Source of the DNA: Hypericum androsaemum
Taxonomy: Eukaryota; Streptophyta; Magnoliopsida; Malpighiales; Hypericaceae
Reading direction: 5' to 3'
Assembly: GCA_963995505.1 (NCBI GenBank)
Contig: OZ023184.1
Span: forward strand, 6,448,001 to 6,512,000
DNA: 64,000 nt
Below the pieces are notes generated by a model. The model did no database searches. It was not told the DNA's origin and saw nothing but the letters and a program-made list of their open reading frames with translations. The translations under genes were made by a program, and so were the position numbers. Below, one piece after another: positions 47,042-57,462 of this stretch; positions within the stretch are counted from its first letter, which is position 1, and every line of letters begins with the position of its first letter.

Positions 47042-47239
47042 AGAACGTCCATAGCGGTAACTCAACCATGATGAGTGGAGATCCCACAAACTTGGTTCAA
47101 TGAGATAACTAAGTTATGGAGGGTTCAGTTAATCACCTGGAACCTATCTTATTCTCAGAAGCTGCCCAGGTATTAACCTGCAGAGGTGTGGTAAGGTTAA
47201 ACATTACGCTTTTAATGATTCCTATACCTTGATAAAGGT

Positions 47240-47279
47240 GGGGTATGGCAGGATACTCCTGATAGGAGATCACCTATGT
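47240..47279 (+). other. Conserved copia 3'-UTR hairpin (element B)
   Basis: GGGGTATGGCAGGATACTCC followed by the inverted repeat CTCCTGATAGGAG and ATCACCTATG, 200 bp after the pol stop. Counterpart of 21301-21340 in copia A. Nearby GGCCAAAA.GGACACAA is also shared. The remaining 3' UTR (47042-47583) has no open frame of note. Confidence 0.65.
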
Positions 47280-47583
47280 AAGTGTGAAGTGAGGCCGCTT
47301 TAAATGGGAAAAATACTTATGAATCCAAGATACGGTCCATGGCCAAAACGGACACAACGTGAAAACCCAAATATACTAGGGTTATTATTGTGTAAATGTT
47401 ATTATCTTGGTTTACGCCAAAAGCTGATGGTTCAAGACATCACATTCACCGAGCAGCGAGTAAATCTGATAACATATTACTAGAGAAGGTTTAAAGCCAC
47501 AAGCTACCTACCTCGATGCAATAATAATACGTCAGAACTTTCGATTAGAGTCTGCATGCATTGGTCATCATTCATGTGGGGGT

Positions 47584-48572
47584 TGTTGGATTTGTGAATG
47601 AGCCCAAAGTGGAAAGGTCCAAAGTGGGAGGCCCAAAAGGGAAATGGAAAGTGCAATCCCACATTGGAAAGTGGCACCAACATTTTCTAGTTTATAAGGA
47701 GAAACTCCTTGTTGACTAGGAAATAAGTTGACCATCTGGAAGAAAAGCCAACTCGGACCGCGACGAGGATGGTGCGTAGCACCATCCGAGCACGAACACG
47801 AGCACGCGCACGCACACGCGCACGTGTACGGGCACGGGCACGAACACGAGCACGAGCACGCACACGTGCGTGTGCGTGTACGCATGGCACATTAGACGCA
47901 GGTCACAATGGGCGCTTTGTGGCGCACTTGGCACTTCGCGCGAGGAGCATTAAGTATTTTGCCCGAGTCTGAAGAGAGCTGCGTAGCTACCGAAGTGATG
48001 AGGGGCTGCGAGCGCCTTCTAGAATGGCCACCGAAGAGGCACGAAGGGCTGGAACATTCTGGAAATTTCCAGACATACGAAGTGGTGCGACGAGACTGGA
48101 TAAGGCTGACTTCCGAAGGGACACGAAGGGCCCTACAGACAGGCAGCAAGGATTATCCAGAAAGGCCTCCGAAGAGACACGACCGTTCAGACAGCCAACG
48201 CCAACGGGCGCATCCCTTCGGAGTGGCTGCATCCCTGCCTCCTCCAGCCTATAAATAGGCCTACCCCCTTGCCATTTAATCCATCCCAGCAGCAAGTGCA
48301 TCCATAAGCATTGTTGTCTTCTCCTCTCCCCCCGTTCTTCACTTACAATAGTCTGAAAGTTCTGGGTATATAAGGGTTCGCCCGAAAGTTTCGAGATACG
48401 TGTGCAACGTTCTTGAAAATGCCCGAACAGTCATTGTATCTTGGGGATGATTGCCGTAGCCCATACCGCACTGAAATATACGGGGCAATCTCGTCTTACG
48501 GAGAAAGTGTCCAACACTTGCCTCGACTGCCGTAGATCCTAATCAAGTACACCGAACCCTCCGATCACAACA
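47584..48572 (+). repeat. 3' LTR of copia B with expanded CACGAG/CACG repeat
   Basis: 989 bp. 47786-47885 is a degenerate run of CACGAG, CACGCG and CACGTG hexamers, several times longer than its counterpart at 42270-42300 in the 5' LTR. Arg-rich open frames here are products of the repeat, not genes. Confidence 0.85.
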
Positions 48573-48577
48573 AATGT

Positions 48578-49667
48578 TACAACACTTACGCAGGTAACAA
48601 AGAAGAGACGATCATGTAGATTGTCGTGCATCTTCTTTGTTAATCAGTCTGATTAAACCAACAATCCATTAAGACGTGAGTTGATCGGCTGTTTACTTGA
48701 TGTTTAATATGTACGAATTGTACTCTTGAAATGTGATCAGAAATCACTGTCCTTAAAGTGTGATTTGCCCCCACTATATGTTGCCAACGGGTTCCGACAA
48801 GTACACTCCAAAGATTACTCAAGAATGTAGATATTCTAAGTGGCGGTCAACAACAATAAGATAGGAGATGAAATATGAGAATGGATGGGATCGTTGAATG
48901 GCAATGAGAACCTCGTATTTATAAGTTGCCAATGAACATCTTTAACTTGTTTCAAAAGTCATAAATGAAAACTCAAAAAGCCATGTCCAAAAACTCATCC
49001 ATCTTTCATGAAAGGGACACCTTCATTCATTCTCTCTAATTGTTTATTTTTCACTCTTTCATTAATTGTTAACCAATTTGTTTCTCTTCATCTTAGGCTA
49101 AACAAGTATCATTTGATTATGAAGTCAAATGACACCAAAAGGAAACAGTGCACGTAGTGCTACTGCAAGTGCACAAAGTGCTTGCTTCCCTTTGCAACAA
49201 AGGTCATGTTAGTGTTTCCCTTAGCCAAGTCAAAAGACACAACACTTAGATGTGTATTTAAATGTCCTACAATGTGTAAATTTAGCCAATGTATACGACT
49301 TATCATGCTTTACCCCTAATTTCTTAAAAAAAATAAGGACCGCAGTAAAATGTCACTAAAATTAATTACCTTGTAAGTAATTTGAGAGGACGAATAAATA
49401 CACTTGCTTGGTGAGAAACAAAGAGCTTTTTTAATGCAAAATTTTTACACCATAATTACACATGCAAGGTTTGAACCCTGGACTTCTATGAATTTGTACA
49501 CGTCTTGTGCTGCTAGACTCAATGTCTTAAACAAATAAATTTTCAACATTAGCGTTAAATATTTGATAGAAATTTTTTGTCAACATTCAAATATCTTATA
49601 ATTTTCGAATGTGAATCAGTCCTGGTTAAAAAACTTGCCAGTTGATTAAGATATTCTCAAGTAGGTC
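48578..49667. other. Intergenic sequence, possibly older LTR debris
   Basis: No gene recognised. 48840-48935 (GGCGGTCAAC...TATTTATAAGTTGCC) resembles an LTR promoter region, so copia B may have inserted in an older element. No second LTR can be shown. Confidence 0.3.
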
Positions 49668-50220
49668 CCACTTTTTCACGAATGGCAGATTTTGACAGCA
49701 AGGTAGGGCCCAAGTCGGCTCATGATCAATTAATAATGGGCTGGGAATGAGTTACTGCTGGTCCAGCAAAAGTCACAAAAAGCGGATTGGGCTGCATTTA
49801 CTTCTCTTGCAAATTGGCTTCATATTCATCGAATCATCTCGTCAAACAATTAATCTAATTGCTAAATGATTTATCAAGTTAGGGCTATAAAAACATATGC
49901 CTGTCGAAAAATATGAAATTGTAGCATGTTGTATTAGTTGGTGTCTGAATATCACATAAATTGGAAAAAAAATCATTGTTGATATTTGCTTTTTTTTTCC
50001 AATCATCATATCCTTTGCACATTGTACGTTGTGACACCGACAATTTCTTTAAAATTTATTTCATGGAGGTAATGATGTTAGAGAGTTTTAATTTTTTGAA
50101 TCGATTAACACTGTCAAAAAGTCGATACTCGATAATAGGTGCATCAATAGGCAGATAACCATTGAAGTTTTAACATATTCTTAAGATCTATAACAACTTA
50201 TGAACAAATAAAGATTACAA
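49668..50220. repeat. Segment duplicated at 9390-9992 (3' flank of LecRK copy 2)
   Basis: Same order of words as 9390-9992, including GGTAGGGCCCAA, GGCTCATGATCAATT and TGTGACACCGACAA. It lies about 1.1 kb beyond the copy 2 stop codon. 50221-51299 between it and the gene holds no recognisable feature. Confidence 0.75.
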
Positions 50221-51299
50221 TATTTTTGGTAAATAAAGTTTATTAAGTAATATTTACAACATAAATAGTGTAAAATATTTTCTTCCAAGATTACGACCAT
50301 CGGACTCGTCAAAACTCTATTTCGCTCGCTCCCTTAACTTTAGTTTCTCAATATCAGTGTTGACCCAGCAAAGTAATTTCACCCTTGAATATTTTTCTGG
50401 ATATGAACGTATTTAACCGCTCCACAAAAATTTTCTCTGTTCCTACAGGACTCCAAGTTGGCAGTTTGCACCACCTGTCCAGGGTTGATCTATGAAATTT
50501 GATGGCAGACATAAGAAGCCGCATCAAAATCTTCCAAATCAACGGAGTTGATCCGGAAGTGGATTACCTCCATTGGTAGCTAAATTCCTCATCAGCTGGA
50601 TTTCTTCCGTCCTTTCTTTTCTTTATTGCAAATGAAAGGACATTTGACTTATGGACAAAAAATGTAAAATTATTTAACGTAGGTCGAGGGTTGGTGGGGT
50701 GTTACCTTCAAAAAATACTCGTAAGGATGAAGAGCTGAAACTTGATCTTCCTTAAAATAATAGATCCATTATTTCAGGTCCAATTAATTTTATATAAGAG
50801 TGCGACTCTTAAGATTTCGGGTCCAATTAATTTTTAATTATCATCAAGTTTATTTTCCCTAATTATAGTTGGGAATTTTAGTATTGGTTAGCTTTAACTT
50901 TTTTATTAGTATTTTAATTTTCTGGATACTTATTACTCACGATTTCTGACCGTTGGGGCAAGATAAAACTAGGAAGACATATAGTCTTTGCTTCCTCCCT
51001 CTCTCTCCAAAAGGATTTAGACAACATTTGTCCCTCTCCTCTCCAAATTATTCTTGTTTTGTGACCTGCAGATTTTCATCTTCTTCTCGTCCCTTCGTCA
51101 CCGAAGCTCTCTAGTGATGTGATGCCATGGAACTCGAGACATCGATGCGATCATGAGCTTTCTATTCCAATTTCTCTGTTTATATACAACCCGAAATTTT
51201 AGATTGGCAAGGTTGCCCTTCAATTGTGACAAGTCCGTTTAAAAAAAATGCAGAGATCAACAAAATATGAACATAGTTACAGTAACGGGAATTGATCGT

Positions 51300-53310
51300 C
51301 TAGCGGCCACCTGAGAAGAGCGAGTCGGCCACAGAAGAAGAAGAAGCAGAGTGCTTAAATCCACTAGCGAACGACAGCCCACTAGCTCCGAGCTGAAGGG
51401 CCGGCGTCAGCTGCAGGAGAGGCACATCCTTCTGCAGGAACTGGACGACCTGTCTCATACTCGGTCTGGACTTGGCGTCGAGGTTGGAGCACAGGAGCCC
51501 GAGTTTCAGGACCAGCTCCACCTCCTCCGCAGAGTAATCTGAGCCCAAGTTGGGGTCCCTGACCCCGAAGCCCCGAAGGCGAACACATCGGTGCTCGTCG
51601 TCGCCTTTCTTGTTCTCGTGTTCTCGGGGGCTAAGTACCCGAGAGTAGCAACCACGTGGGTTGTCCGTGGATCAGTCCCATGATCGTATAGCCTTGCCAG
51701 ACTAAAATCTCCAAGCCTTCCGTTCAACTCTCCGTCTAGTAATACGTTACTACCTTGACATCTCGGTGAATCACTACCTGCAATGATAAATTTAGTGGCA
51801 CAAATTTAAAAATTCATGAAGAAAAACATAAAAATCAAAAGCTGACCTGCTCCCACTCCTCGTGGAGATAGTTCAACCCTGAAGCCACTCCTTTGATGAC
51901 TCTAAACCTCTGGCTCCAATTAAGGGTGACTTTTGGCTGATCGTACAAATACTTGTCCAGGCTACCATTAGGCATGTAATCATAGACAAGCAGAAGCTCG
52001 TCTTTCCGACGACAGTAGCCCAGCAACTGGACCAGGTTCCGGTGGCGCAACCGTTCAATGCTCACGGTCTCGGCAACAAACTCCCGCATCCCCTGCCTCG
52101 ACTCGTGTGACACCTTCTTTACCGCAACCTCAGTTTTCGAACTCGGCAGCACCCCTCTATACACCTTCCCGAACCCGCCCTTACCCAACAGTCCCTTGTT
52201 TTTGGTTGCAAAGTACAAGTCCTTGTACTTAAACCTCTGGTGAACATAACCCCTCTCCCAATCTTCAAACACTTCGGCGAACTTCTTTCGCCTCCTTATT
52301 GCATAAGCCACAATTAAGACCAAAATCAAAGCCAAGCTCGCGCCAATCACAGGCAGGCCGACCGTTTTCCACTTGGGGACCTTCTTGGGCCCAATTCGAG
52401 GCAACTTGGGTAGTTGGGCCGGATTGAGATTTTGGGCCGGGTCATCAGTACTAAAGCTCCAGCCCAATACGAAATGAGAAGCCGGGACCGAGACCGTGGA
52501 GGACGAGAACCCAAAATACATGGAGTCAACCAAAATCCACGATAAGTCAACGGACAAGGACAAAACCGGAATTTCAGGCTTGTTTAAGCCAAAACTCCCT
52601 AATGTCACATTAATCTGTTTCTTAACCCCTTCGTAATCCACCCACGTTTGCATCGGTTTCCCGCTGTTCAGGCCAAGGTTAGTGAACTTTGGAGTTGTCC
52701 CAATTCCCCGCAGGAAAAGACGAAACTGACCTCAGCCCGTTAATGTCGATCCCGACATGGTTATCGTTGATGTCCCCGAACTCGCTGTTCTGGATGGTGT
52801 CCAGCTCGACGGCGACCACGTGGTTGGTGGCGCTCCCGTTGTCGGAGTCGTTGAAGAGGCCCAGGTACCAGCTCGGGAGGGCTCCGGGAGGCTACGTGTC
52901 GGGGCCACCACGAAGGCGATCCCGTGGCGTACACGAAGGCGATCCCGTGGCGTACACGAAGGCGATCCACGGAGACTATAGCGAACACGAAGGTGGCCGA
53001 GACGATCCACGGAGACTATAGCGAACACGAGGGTGGCCGAGAAGGAAACGGCGTCGGTTTGGTTGGTGGGCTTGAAGGGTACCGGGGTTGGGAAGAAGGC
53101 GTGGCCTTTTTCCTGCTTGGTGGAGTTTGTGAGCTCCAGAAGGCCGGTGGGTGTGATGCCGGCGATTCCGTCCAGGGTTAGGTTGTTGGTTGACGACCGG
53201 AAGCCGTTGAAGGTGAAGCTGATGGCTTGGGAATGGGAAGGGAAGCAGTTGAGTAGGAGAGAGATTATTAGGGTTAGTTGGGCCTTCGGCCATTTTCTGG
53301 TTAACACCAT
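51300..53310 (-). pseudogene. L-type lectin receptor kinase pseudogene (copy 2)
   Basis: Same two-exon layout as copy 1: exon 1 51847-53310, intron 51778-51846, exon 2 51300-51777. It starts MVLTRKWPKAQ with a signal peptide and ends SLFSGGR. Multiple disruptions: nested short tandem repeats at 52911-53041 in the lectin domain (23-bp and 40-bp units) shift the frame; a further frameshift lies near 52690-52710; GFRD before the Gly-rich loop is replaced by N; the start of exon 2 has lost 2 bp after HRDVK; the metal-binding DFG is DFS; GTLGY is ATLGY; and about 130 bp of kinase subdomains IX-X are deleted near 51565. No active kinase can be made. The membrane helix and N-lobe (GKGGFGKV, VAVKK) are still readable. 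Confidence 0.93.
52911..53041. repeat. Nested short tandem repeats in the lectin domain of copy 2
   Basis: CGAAGGCGATCCCGTGGCG-type 23-bp units at 52911-52933 and 52934-52956 with a partial third, followed by two 40-bp units (52962-53001 and 53002-53041) containing GATCCACGGAGACTATAGCG. Copies 1 and 3 have neither. Confidence 0.9.
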
Positions 53311-53424
53311 CTTCTTTACTCTCTCTCTCTCTCTCTATATTGCTAGGGAATAATTAGAGGGGGCAGCCTATTTAGGCTATTTTTAGGTTTTTGGCCATGG
53401 AGATGGAGGCTCGAGAAGCTAGCA

Positions 53425-53434
53425 TTATATATAG
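53425..53434 (-). promoter_or_regulatory. TATA box of LecRK copy 2
   Basis: TATATATAA in minus sense in the same context as the copy 1 TATA box, about 115 bp upstream of the copy 2 ATG. A (TC)n run (53311-53335) forms the leader. Confidence 0.55.
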
Positions 53435-53824
53435 AGGATAAACAAATCGACGGAAATTTAGTGTGTATATTTTTTACTGTGTGTTAAAATTTACTTAGAA
53501 AAAACAGTCTGTTAGAAGTTGACTGCTTATTTTGTGATTTATTTGAGGGGCCGTCCAATAACGGACAATTCTTTTTGGACTGTCATTTATTATTTTGATA
53601 CTTTTTATATGATTAGTATAAGTTTGATTTAGGTTACTGAATTTTAGGACCAAGTATTTTCAATATGATTTTTTGAATCTATTGATTAAGTTAGACAATT
53701 TTTTTTTGTTAGTTAATCAATGCAATCGTTAGTACTTAGTGAGTCAACAAAATGATGGTAACAAAATTATTGGTTAAATCATTTTTTTTAGAAATCGAGG
53801 GGCTAACGTGTCCATTAATCTTTA

Positions 53825-54441
53825 TTAATCGCGTGCTGAAACATCAGTTTGAGTATATCGAGGAAGGCTAACCCCTTTTAAATCATCTACATAACAATCA
53901 GTACAAAAGCCGAATGGAGCATCAGATATAATATAAGCATAGTCTATAGTCAAAGCATGCTTTGAGAGGAAGTCTGCTACCCGATTCCCTTCTCTGAAAT
54001 TATGATGTATCTGTGTCGTCCAGTCTCGATCAAGCAGACCTCGCGCCCGGGTAATCAAATATGCATGTGGGTGGTCCCGTCCCACCTCTCGCCCGACATA
54101 GAGAAGAGCTAGGGAGGAGTCGACCTCTACCACAACTTTTCGAAAACCTTGCTCCCATGCCAGCTCAAGTCCTAACACTGGAGCCCAAAGCTCCGCTACT
54201 AGGGAAGTGCAGCATCTGATACCCTTGGCAATGCCCCAAAGCCAATATCCTGCTGCATCTCGGATAATCCTTCCAGCACAAGAAGTTCCCGGATTGCCAA
54301 GTGAAGCTCCATCAGTATTAAGCTTGACAAAACTAGGTGGTGGGCGTGTCCACGATACAAGAACCTCGCGCCTCGGAGGGGTTGGAGTAATAGCGCGTCC
54401 CACAGCTCTCTTGAGAACCTACAATCACGAAAAAGATGCAT
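53825..54441 (-). pseudogene. LINE RNase H domain (RVT_3 type)
   Basis: Minus-strand WTRPPPSFVKLNTDGASLGN, AELWAPVLGLELAWEQG, VVVEVDSSLALL and FREGNRVADFLSKHAL contain the four acidic positions (TDGA, AELW, VEVDS, RVAD). It degrades the RNA strand or hybrids during retrotransposition. The domain itself is open; the frame changes just upstream (CLFRDC-like part at 54430) and the ORF lacks its 5' part, so the protein is not complete. Confidence 0.85.
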
Positions 54442-54480
54442 TAGAGACTCTTCCTCAGAGAGGCATTTCGGGCATGTACT

Positions 54481-54951
54481 CTAGCTAGTTTGATGTCTCT
54501 GGCACCGCTCCGCATTAGTCATTAACCTGCCATGCCAAAACAACCAAGTGAATACACAAATCCTTTCAGGGACTTGTAGGGACCAAACTTTTGACCAAGA
54601 AAACTCCCTGTGAGCAGGGTTAAGCTCGCCAGACAAAGCCCGATACAAAGACTTAGTGGTGAACTTTCCATCTAGTGTCAGTCCACATAAAAGTACATAT
54701 GAATCTGAGGGTGCTATGGATAAGTCTGCCACCACTAAAGCAGCCAGCTGTGGTGCCTGAAAGAGCTCCGCCAGGCGCACCAAGTCCCAACCCTCCATCG
54801 GTTGCCAGTAGTTTGCTACACTCTTCACTTCCTCATCCGATGGTAGGTCACCTACAAGATGGTTACACAAAGGCGAACGCAATAACCAAGGATCATGCCA
54901 AAAGAAGGTGCCTAATACGTTACCTATATTCCACCATAATCCTAATGACAA
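54481..54951 (-). pseudogene. LINE zinc-binding reverse transcriptase segment (zf-RVT)
   Basis: Minus-strand WNIGNVLGTFFWHDPWLL, SDSYVLLCGLTLDGKFTTKS, WSKVWSLQVPERICVFTWLF and WHGRLMTNAERCQRH match the zf-RVT region that follows the reverse transcriptase in plant LINE ORF2. Confidence 0.85.
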
Positions 54952-55048
54952 GGGATGTCAGGATTTAACAATCGCTTTTCAGGTCGAGGAACTCCTTTTT
55001 CGAGGTTCAAACATGTCCATACCTGAGCATCCCCTACCATACTTACAG

Positions 55049-55562
55049 GTTATAATTTGCACCCAGAGATCTTCCCGAGACTGCAGTAACCGCCATGGGA
55101 GCTTAGCAAAAATTGCCATATTAGCTACTTGCGTAGGTCGAATACCATGACCACCCGCCGCCTTAGGGAGGCATATAGTAGGTTAGTTAACCAGATGGGT
55201 TCTTCAGTTATCGTCCTCACCTACCCAAATGAACTCCTGTATATACCTGTCCATCTCTGAACAAACAGAAACTGGGAGGATATCAATTTACATGTTATAA
55301 TCTGCGTCCAGAGATCTTCCTGAGGCTACAGTAATCGCCATGGGAGTTTAGCAAAAATTACCGTATTAGCTACTTGCGTATGTTGAATACCAAGACCACT
55401 CGCCGCTTTAGGGAGGCATATAGTAGGCCAGTTAACCAGATGGGTTCTTTGGTTATCGTCCTCACCTTCCCAAATGAACTCCTGCATACACCTGTCCATC
55501 TCTGAACAAACAGACACTGGGAGGATATCAGTTTGCATAACATGTGAAAGGATAGCTGACAT
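55049..55562 (-). pseudogene. LINE reverse transcriptase C-terminus, tandemly duplicated
   Basis: 55292-55537 repeats 55049-55291. The outer unit reads MQTDILPVSVCSEMDRCMQE, FIWEGEDDNQRTHLVNWPTI and LPKAASGLGIQ, the thumb region after the catalytic YADD, which is absent by 5' truncation. The inner unit has acquired stops. Confidence 0.85.
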
Positions 55563-55571
55563 TACCGAACG

Positions 55572-55760
55572 GGTTAAATCATTGTTAAGTGGGTGTAATT
55601 ATGATTGTATTAAAGCTAAATCAGAAAAGATTTAGAGTCAATTTGGAATCCATCTATTCTTCCTTGTCATAAATAAGATTGCAGATACGGGATCTCCATT
55701 TATGTGATTATTAACTCCTTTGGTTAATAATGTGATTAAAGAGATATAGTAGATCTATGA
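55572..55760 (-). repeat. LecRK 5'-flank block (copy 2 version)
   Basis: Homologous to 2190-2370 (GTTAAGTGGGTGTAATTATG, AAATAAGATTGCAGATACGG). It stops near 55760; related flank resumes at 57738 after repeats. 55785-55985 has open frames on both strands that I cannot assign. Confidence 0.75.
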
Positions 55761-55985
55761 TATACGTGATATAATCAAAATATTTTACAATCTGTTGGAG
55801 TGCAAATATTTCATGTCTAAGGAGGTGACGCTGAGCATGAGGTCCACGTCGATGAAGGCAAGATTTAGTTCCGAGTCCACGCCCGTATGGGCGACATCGA
55901 GCACAAAGTTTATGAAGGGTCTCATGTCCTTAAAGGAGAGGCCTAGATCAAGGTGCATATCGATGTCGCCTCCCCAAGGATGGTC

Positions 55986-56430
55986 CATGTTGTCTTCACC
56001 TCGTCAAGGGCGTATTGACCATGTCATCGTCGCCTCGCCAAAGGCGTCTAGTTCATGTTGACTTTGCCTCGTCAAGGGCATCTCGACCATGTCATCGTTG
56101 CCTCGCCAATGATGTCTCGACCATGTCGTCGTTGCCGCCTCGCCAATGGTATCTAGTCCATGTCGTCGTCACCTCGCCAAGGGTGTCTGAGCAATTTTGT
56201 CGTCGTCTCCCTAAGGGCATCTAGTCCATGTCGTCGTCGCCTCGCCAAGGGTGTCTGGGCAATATCGTCTTCCCCTCACCAAAGGCATCTCGACCAAGTC
56301 GTTGTCGTCTCGCCAAGGGTGTCTGGACCATGCCTACGTTGCCTAGTTGAAGGCATCTGGACCATGTCGACGTCGCCTTGCCAAGGGTGTCTGGGCCAAG
56401 TCGACGTCACCTCGCCAAGTGTGCTAAACC
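55986..56430. repeat. 34-bp minisatellite, 13 units
   Basis: Thirteen head-to-tail units, 12 of 34 bp and one of 37 bp, consensus near CATGTCGTCGTCGCCTCGCC, then AAGGGTGTCTNGAC. Units differ by about 10-30 percent. The period is not a multiple of three, so the open frames crossing it on both strands are artefacts. Confidence 0.9.
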
Positions 56431-56451
56431 ATGTGCATGTCCCTACATCAC

Positions 56452-56539
56452 GAATGACCATTGCACGGACGACCATCGCACGGACAATCATCGTATGGAC
56501 TACCGTTGTTCGGATGACCATCACGTGGACGATCGTATG
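56452..56539. repeat. 15-bp tandem repeat, left block
   Basis: Units such as GACGACCATCGCACG, GACAATCATCGTATG, GACTACCGTTGTTCG, GATGACCATCACGTG. About six units, strongly diverged. Confidence 0.8.
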
Positions 56540-56568
56540 GGAACTTTCCAAGTAAGCTGACAATCAAC

Positions 56569-56916
56569 ATGGCGCTAGGTAGCCCCAGGACAGAACCTAA
56601 TCAACCGAGCCACTCTAAGAGTGACGTGATCAAAGAGGACCTTGCTGGCCCTCAAGTAAGAGAGAAGCCTTCAGCCATACTTATGGTGGAGGACTTCGGT
56701 GGTAGCGTCATCATCACGAAGCCAACCCAAAGGGGATGTGAGCATTTAAAGCTCATTTTTGGCACGGCCCAAATCAGCATGGAGCTGCTCAAAAGAGTCA
56801 TGGATAACGGGATTGTGAACGTGTCTCCTGACTCACTTCCCAAGAGGTCAAGTAAGGCGAATAAGATGCTGACCTCGATCGGTATAGACATGACCAGCTT
56901 TGTCGGGAAAAGATGA
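56569..56916 (+). CDS. Small open frame of unknown function between repeat blocks
   Basis: 115 codons, MALGSPRTEPNQPSHSKSDV at the start, then EDFGGSVIITKPTQRGCEHL and MTSFVGKR at the end. No signal peptide, helix or known motif; soluble, mixed charge. It lies between two blocks of the same 15-bp repeat, so it may be part of a repetitive element with those blocks. Length and plausible composition make it more than random, but there is no family support. Confidence 0.3.
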   Translation: MALGSPRTEPNQPSHSKSDVIKEDLAGPQVREKPSAILMVEDFGGSVIITKPTQRGCEHLKLIFGTAQISMELLKRVMDNGIVNVSPDSLPKRSSKANKMLTSIGIDMTSFVGKR

Positions 56917-57313
56917 GGCTCGATCTGTTCTGGTCATTTAGTCCCATCTTCCATCTGTCGATGTCTAATTCAATGGAAATTAGATGGGAAATTAGAGATC
57001 ATATTAGTCTATGCACGTCCATTCGTTTCGGTCGTATGCTACATTGAAGCAGTCTTCTACGATGTGCTCATGGTGCCAGAAAGGGTGGTCTGGAGCACCA
57101 TAGATGATTGGTTTGCCCGGTATGTGACCTCGGTCGAGCAAGACGTCCCTTCGTCCCGCCGACCGATCAGTGTCATACCTGGGGAGCAAACCCTCTGTCT
57201 TACTTGTAAGGAGTAAGGCGATACGAAAGGTGACAAGGTAGTAGGAGGTCTGTGTCTTGTCACCATACGAGTCGACCGAGTAAGTCTATGAGGACGACGG
57301 CTTAGACCTCCTC

Positions 57314-57406
57314 ATCGCATGGACGACCGTTGTACGGATGACCATCGCATGGACGATCGTCGCACGGTCCCTGCATCACGGACGGCCGTCGCACGGACGA
57401 TTGTTG
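57314..57406. repeat. 15-bp tandem repeat, right block
   Basis: GACGACCGTTGTACG, GATGACCATCGCATG, GACGATCGTCGCACG, GACGGCCGTCGCACG. Same family as 56452-56539; both blocks include a CCCT(A/G)CATCACG(A/G)A-type word. 56917-57313 between them has no recognised gene. Confidence 0.8.
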
Positions 57407-57462
57407 AAGAGTAAAAATGACGAAGCCCTTACGAGTGAATGATTCATGGTCGTCCGAACGAG

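Larger units (their letters stand above)
42070..48572 (+). mobile_element. Ty1/copia retrotransposon B, 6.5 kb, full length but inactive
   Basis: LTRs 42070-43121 and 47584-48572 with TGTTGGA...CACAACA ends and exact target duplication AATGT (42065-42069 and 48573-48577). gag-protease-integrase-reverse transcriptase-RNase H occur in copia order in one frame, interrupted by four stop codons and one frameshift. Polypurine tract GTGGGGGT (about 47576-47583) adjoins the 3' LTR. No initiator-Met primer site follows the 5' LTR. Confidence 0.95.
53784..55571 (-). mobile_element. 5'-truncated LINE with target duplication
   Basis: GGTTAAATCATT occurs at 53772-53783 and 55572-55583. A T run at 53784 (poly(A) in minus sense) marks the 3' end. 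The coding order from 55562 down is reverse transcriptase thumb, zf-RVT, RNase H, as in plant L1-type LINEs whose ORF2 ends in an RNase H domain. It interrupts the LecRK copy 2 upstream block exactly at that 12-mer. Confidence 0.92.

Noticed and set aside
47568..47972. Arg- and Cys/Thr/Ala-rich frames around the hexamer repeat
   Set aside because: Direct products of the CACGAG/CACG repeat in every frame; not conserved in the other LTR.
55986..56555. Genes crossing the 34-bp minisatellite on both strands
   Set aside because: The period is not a multiple of three, and both strands are open by composition.
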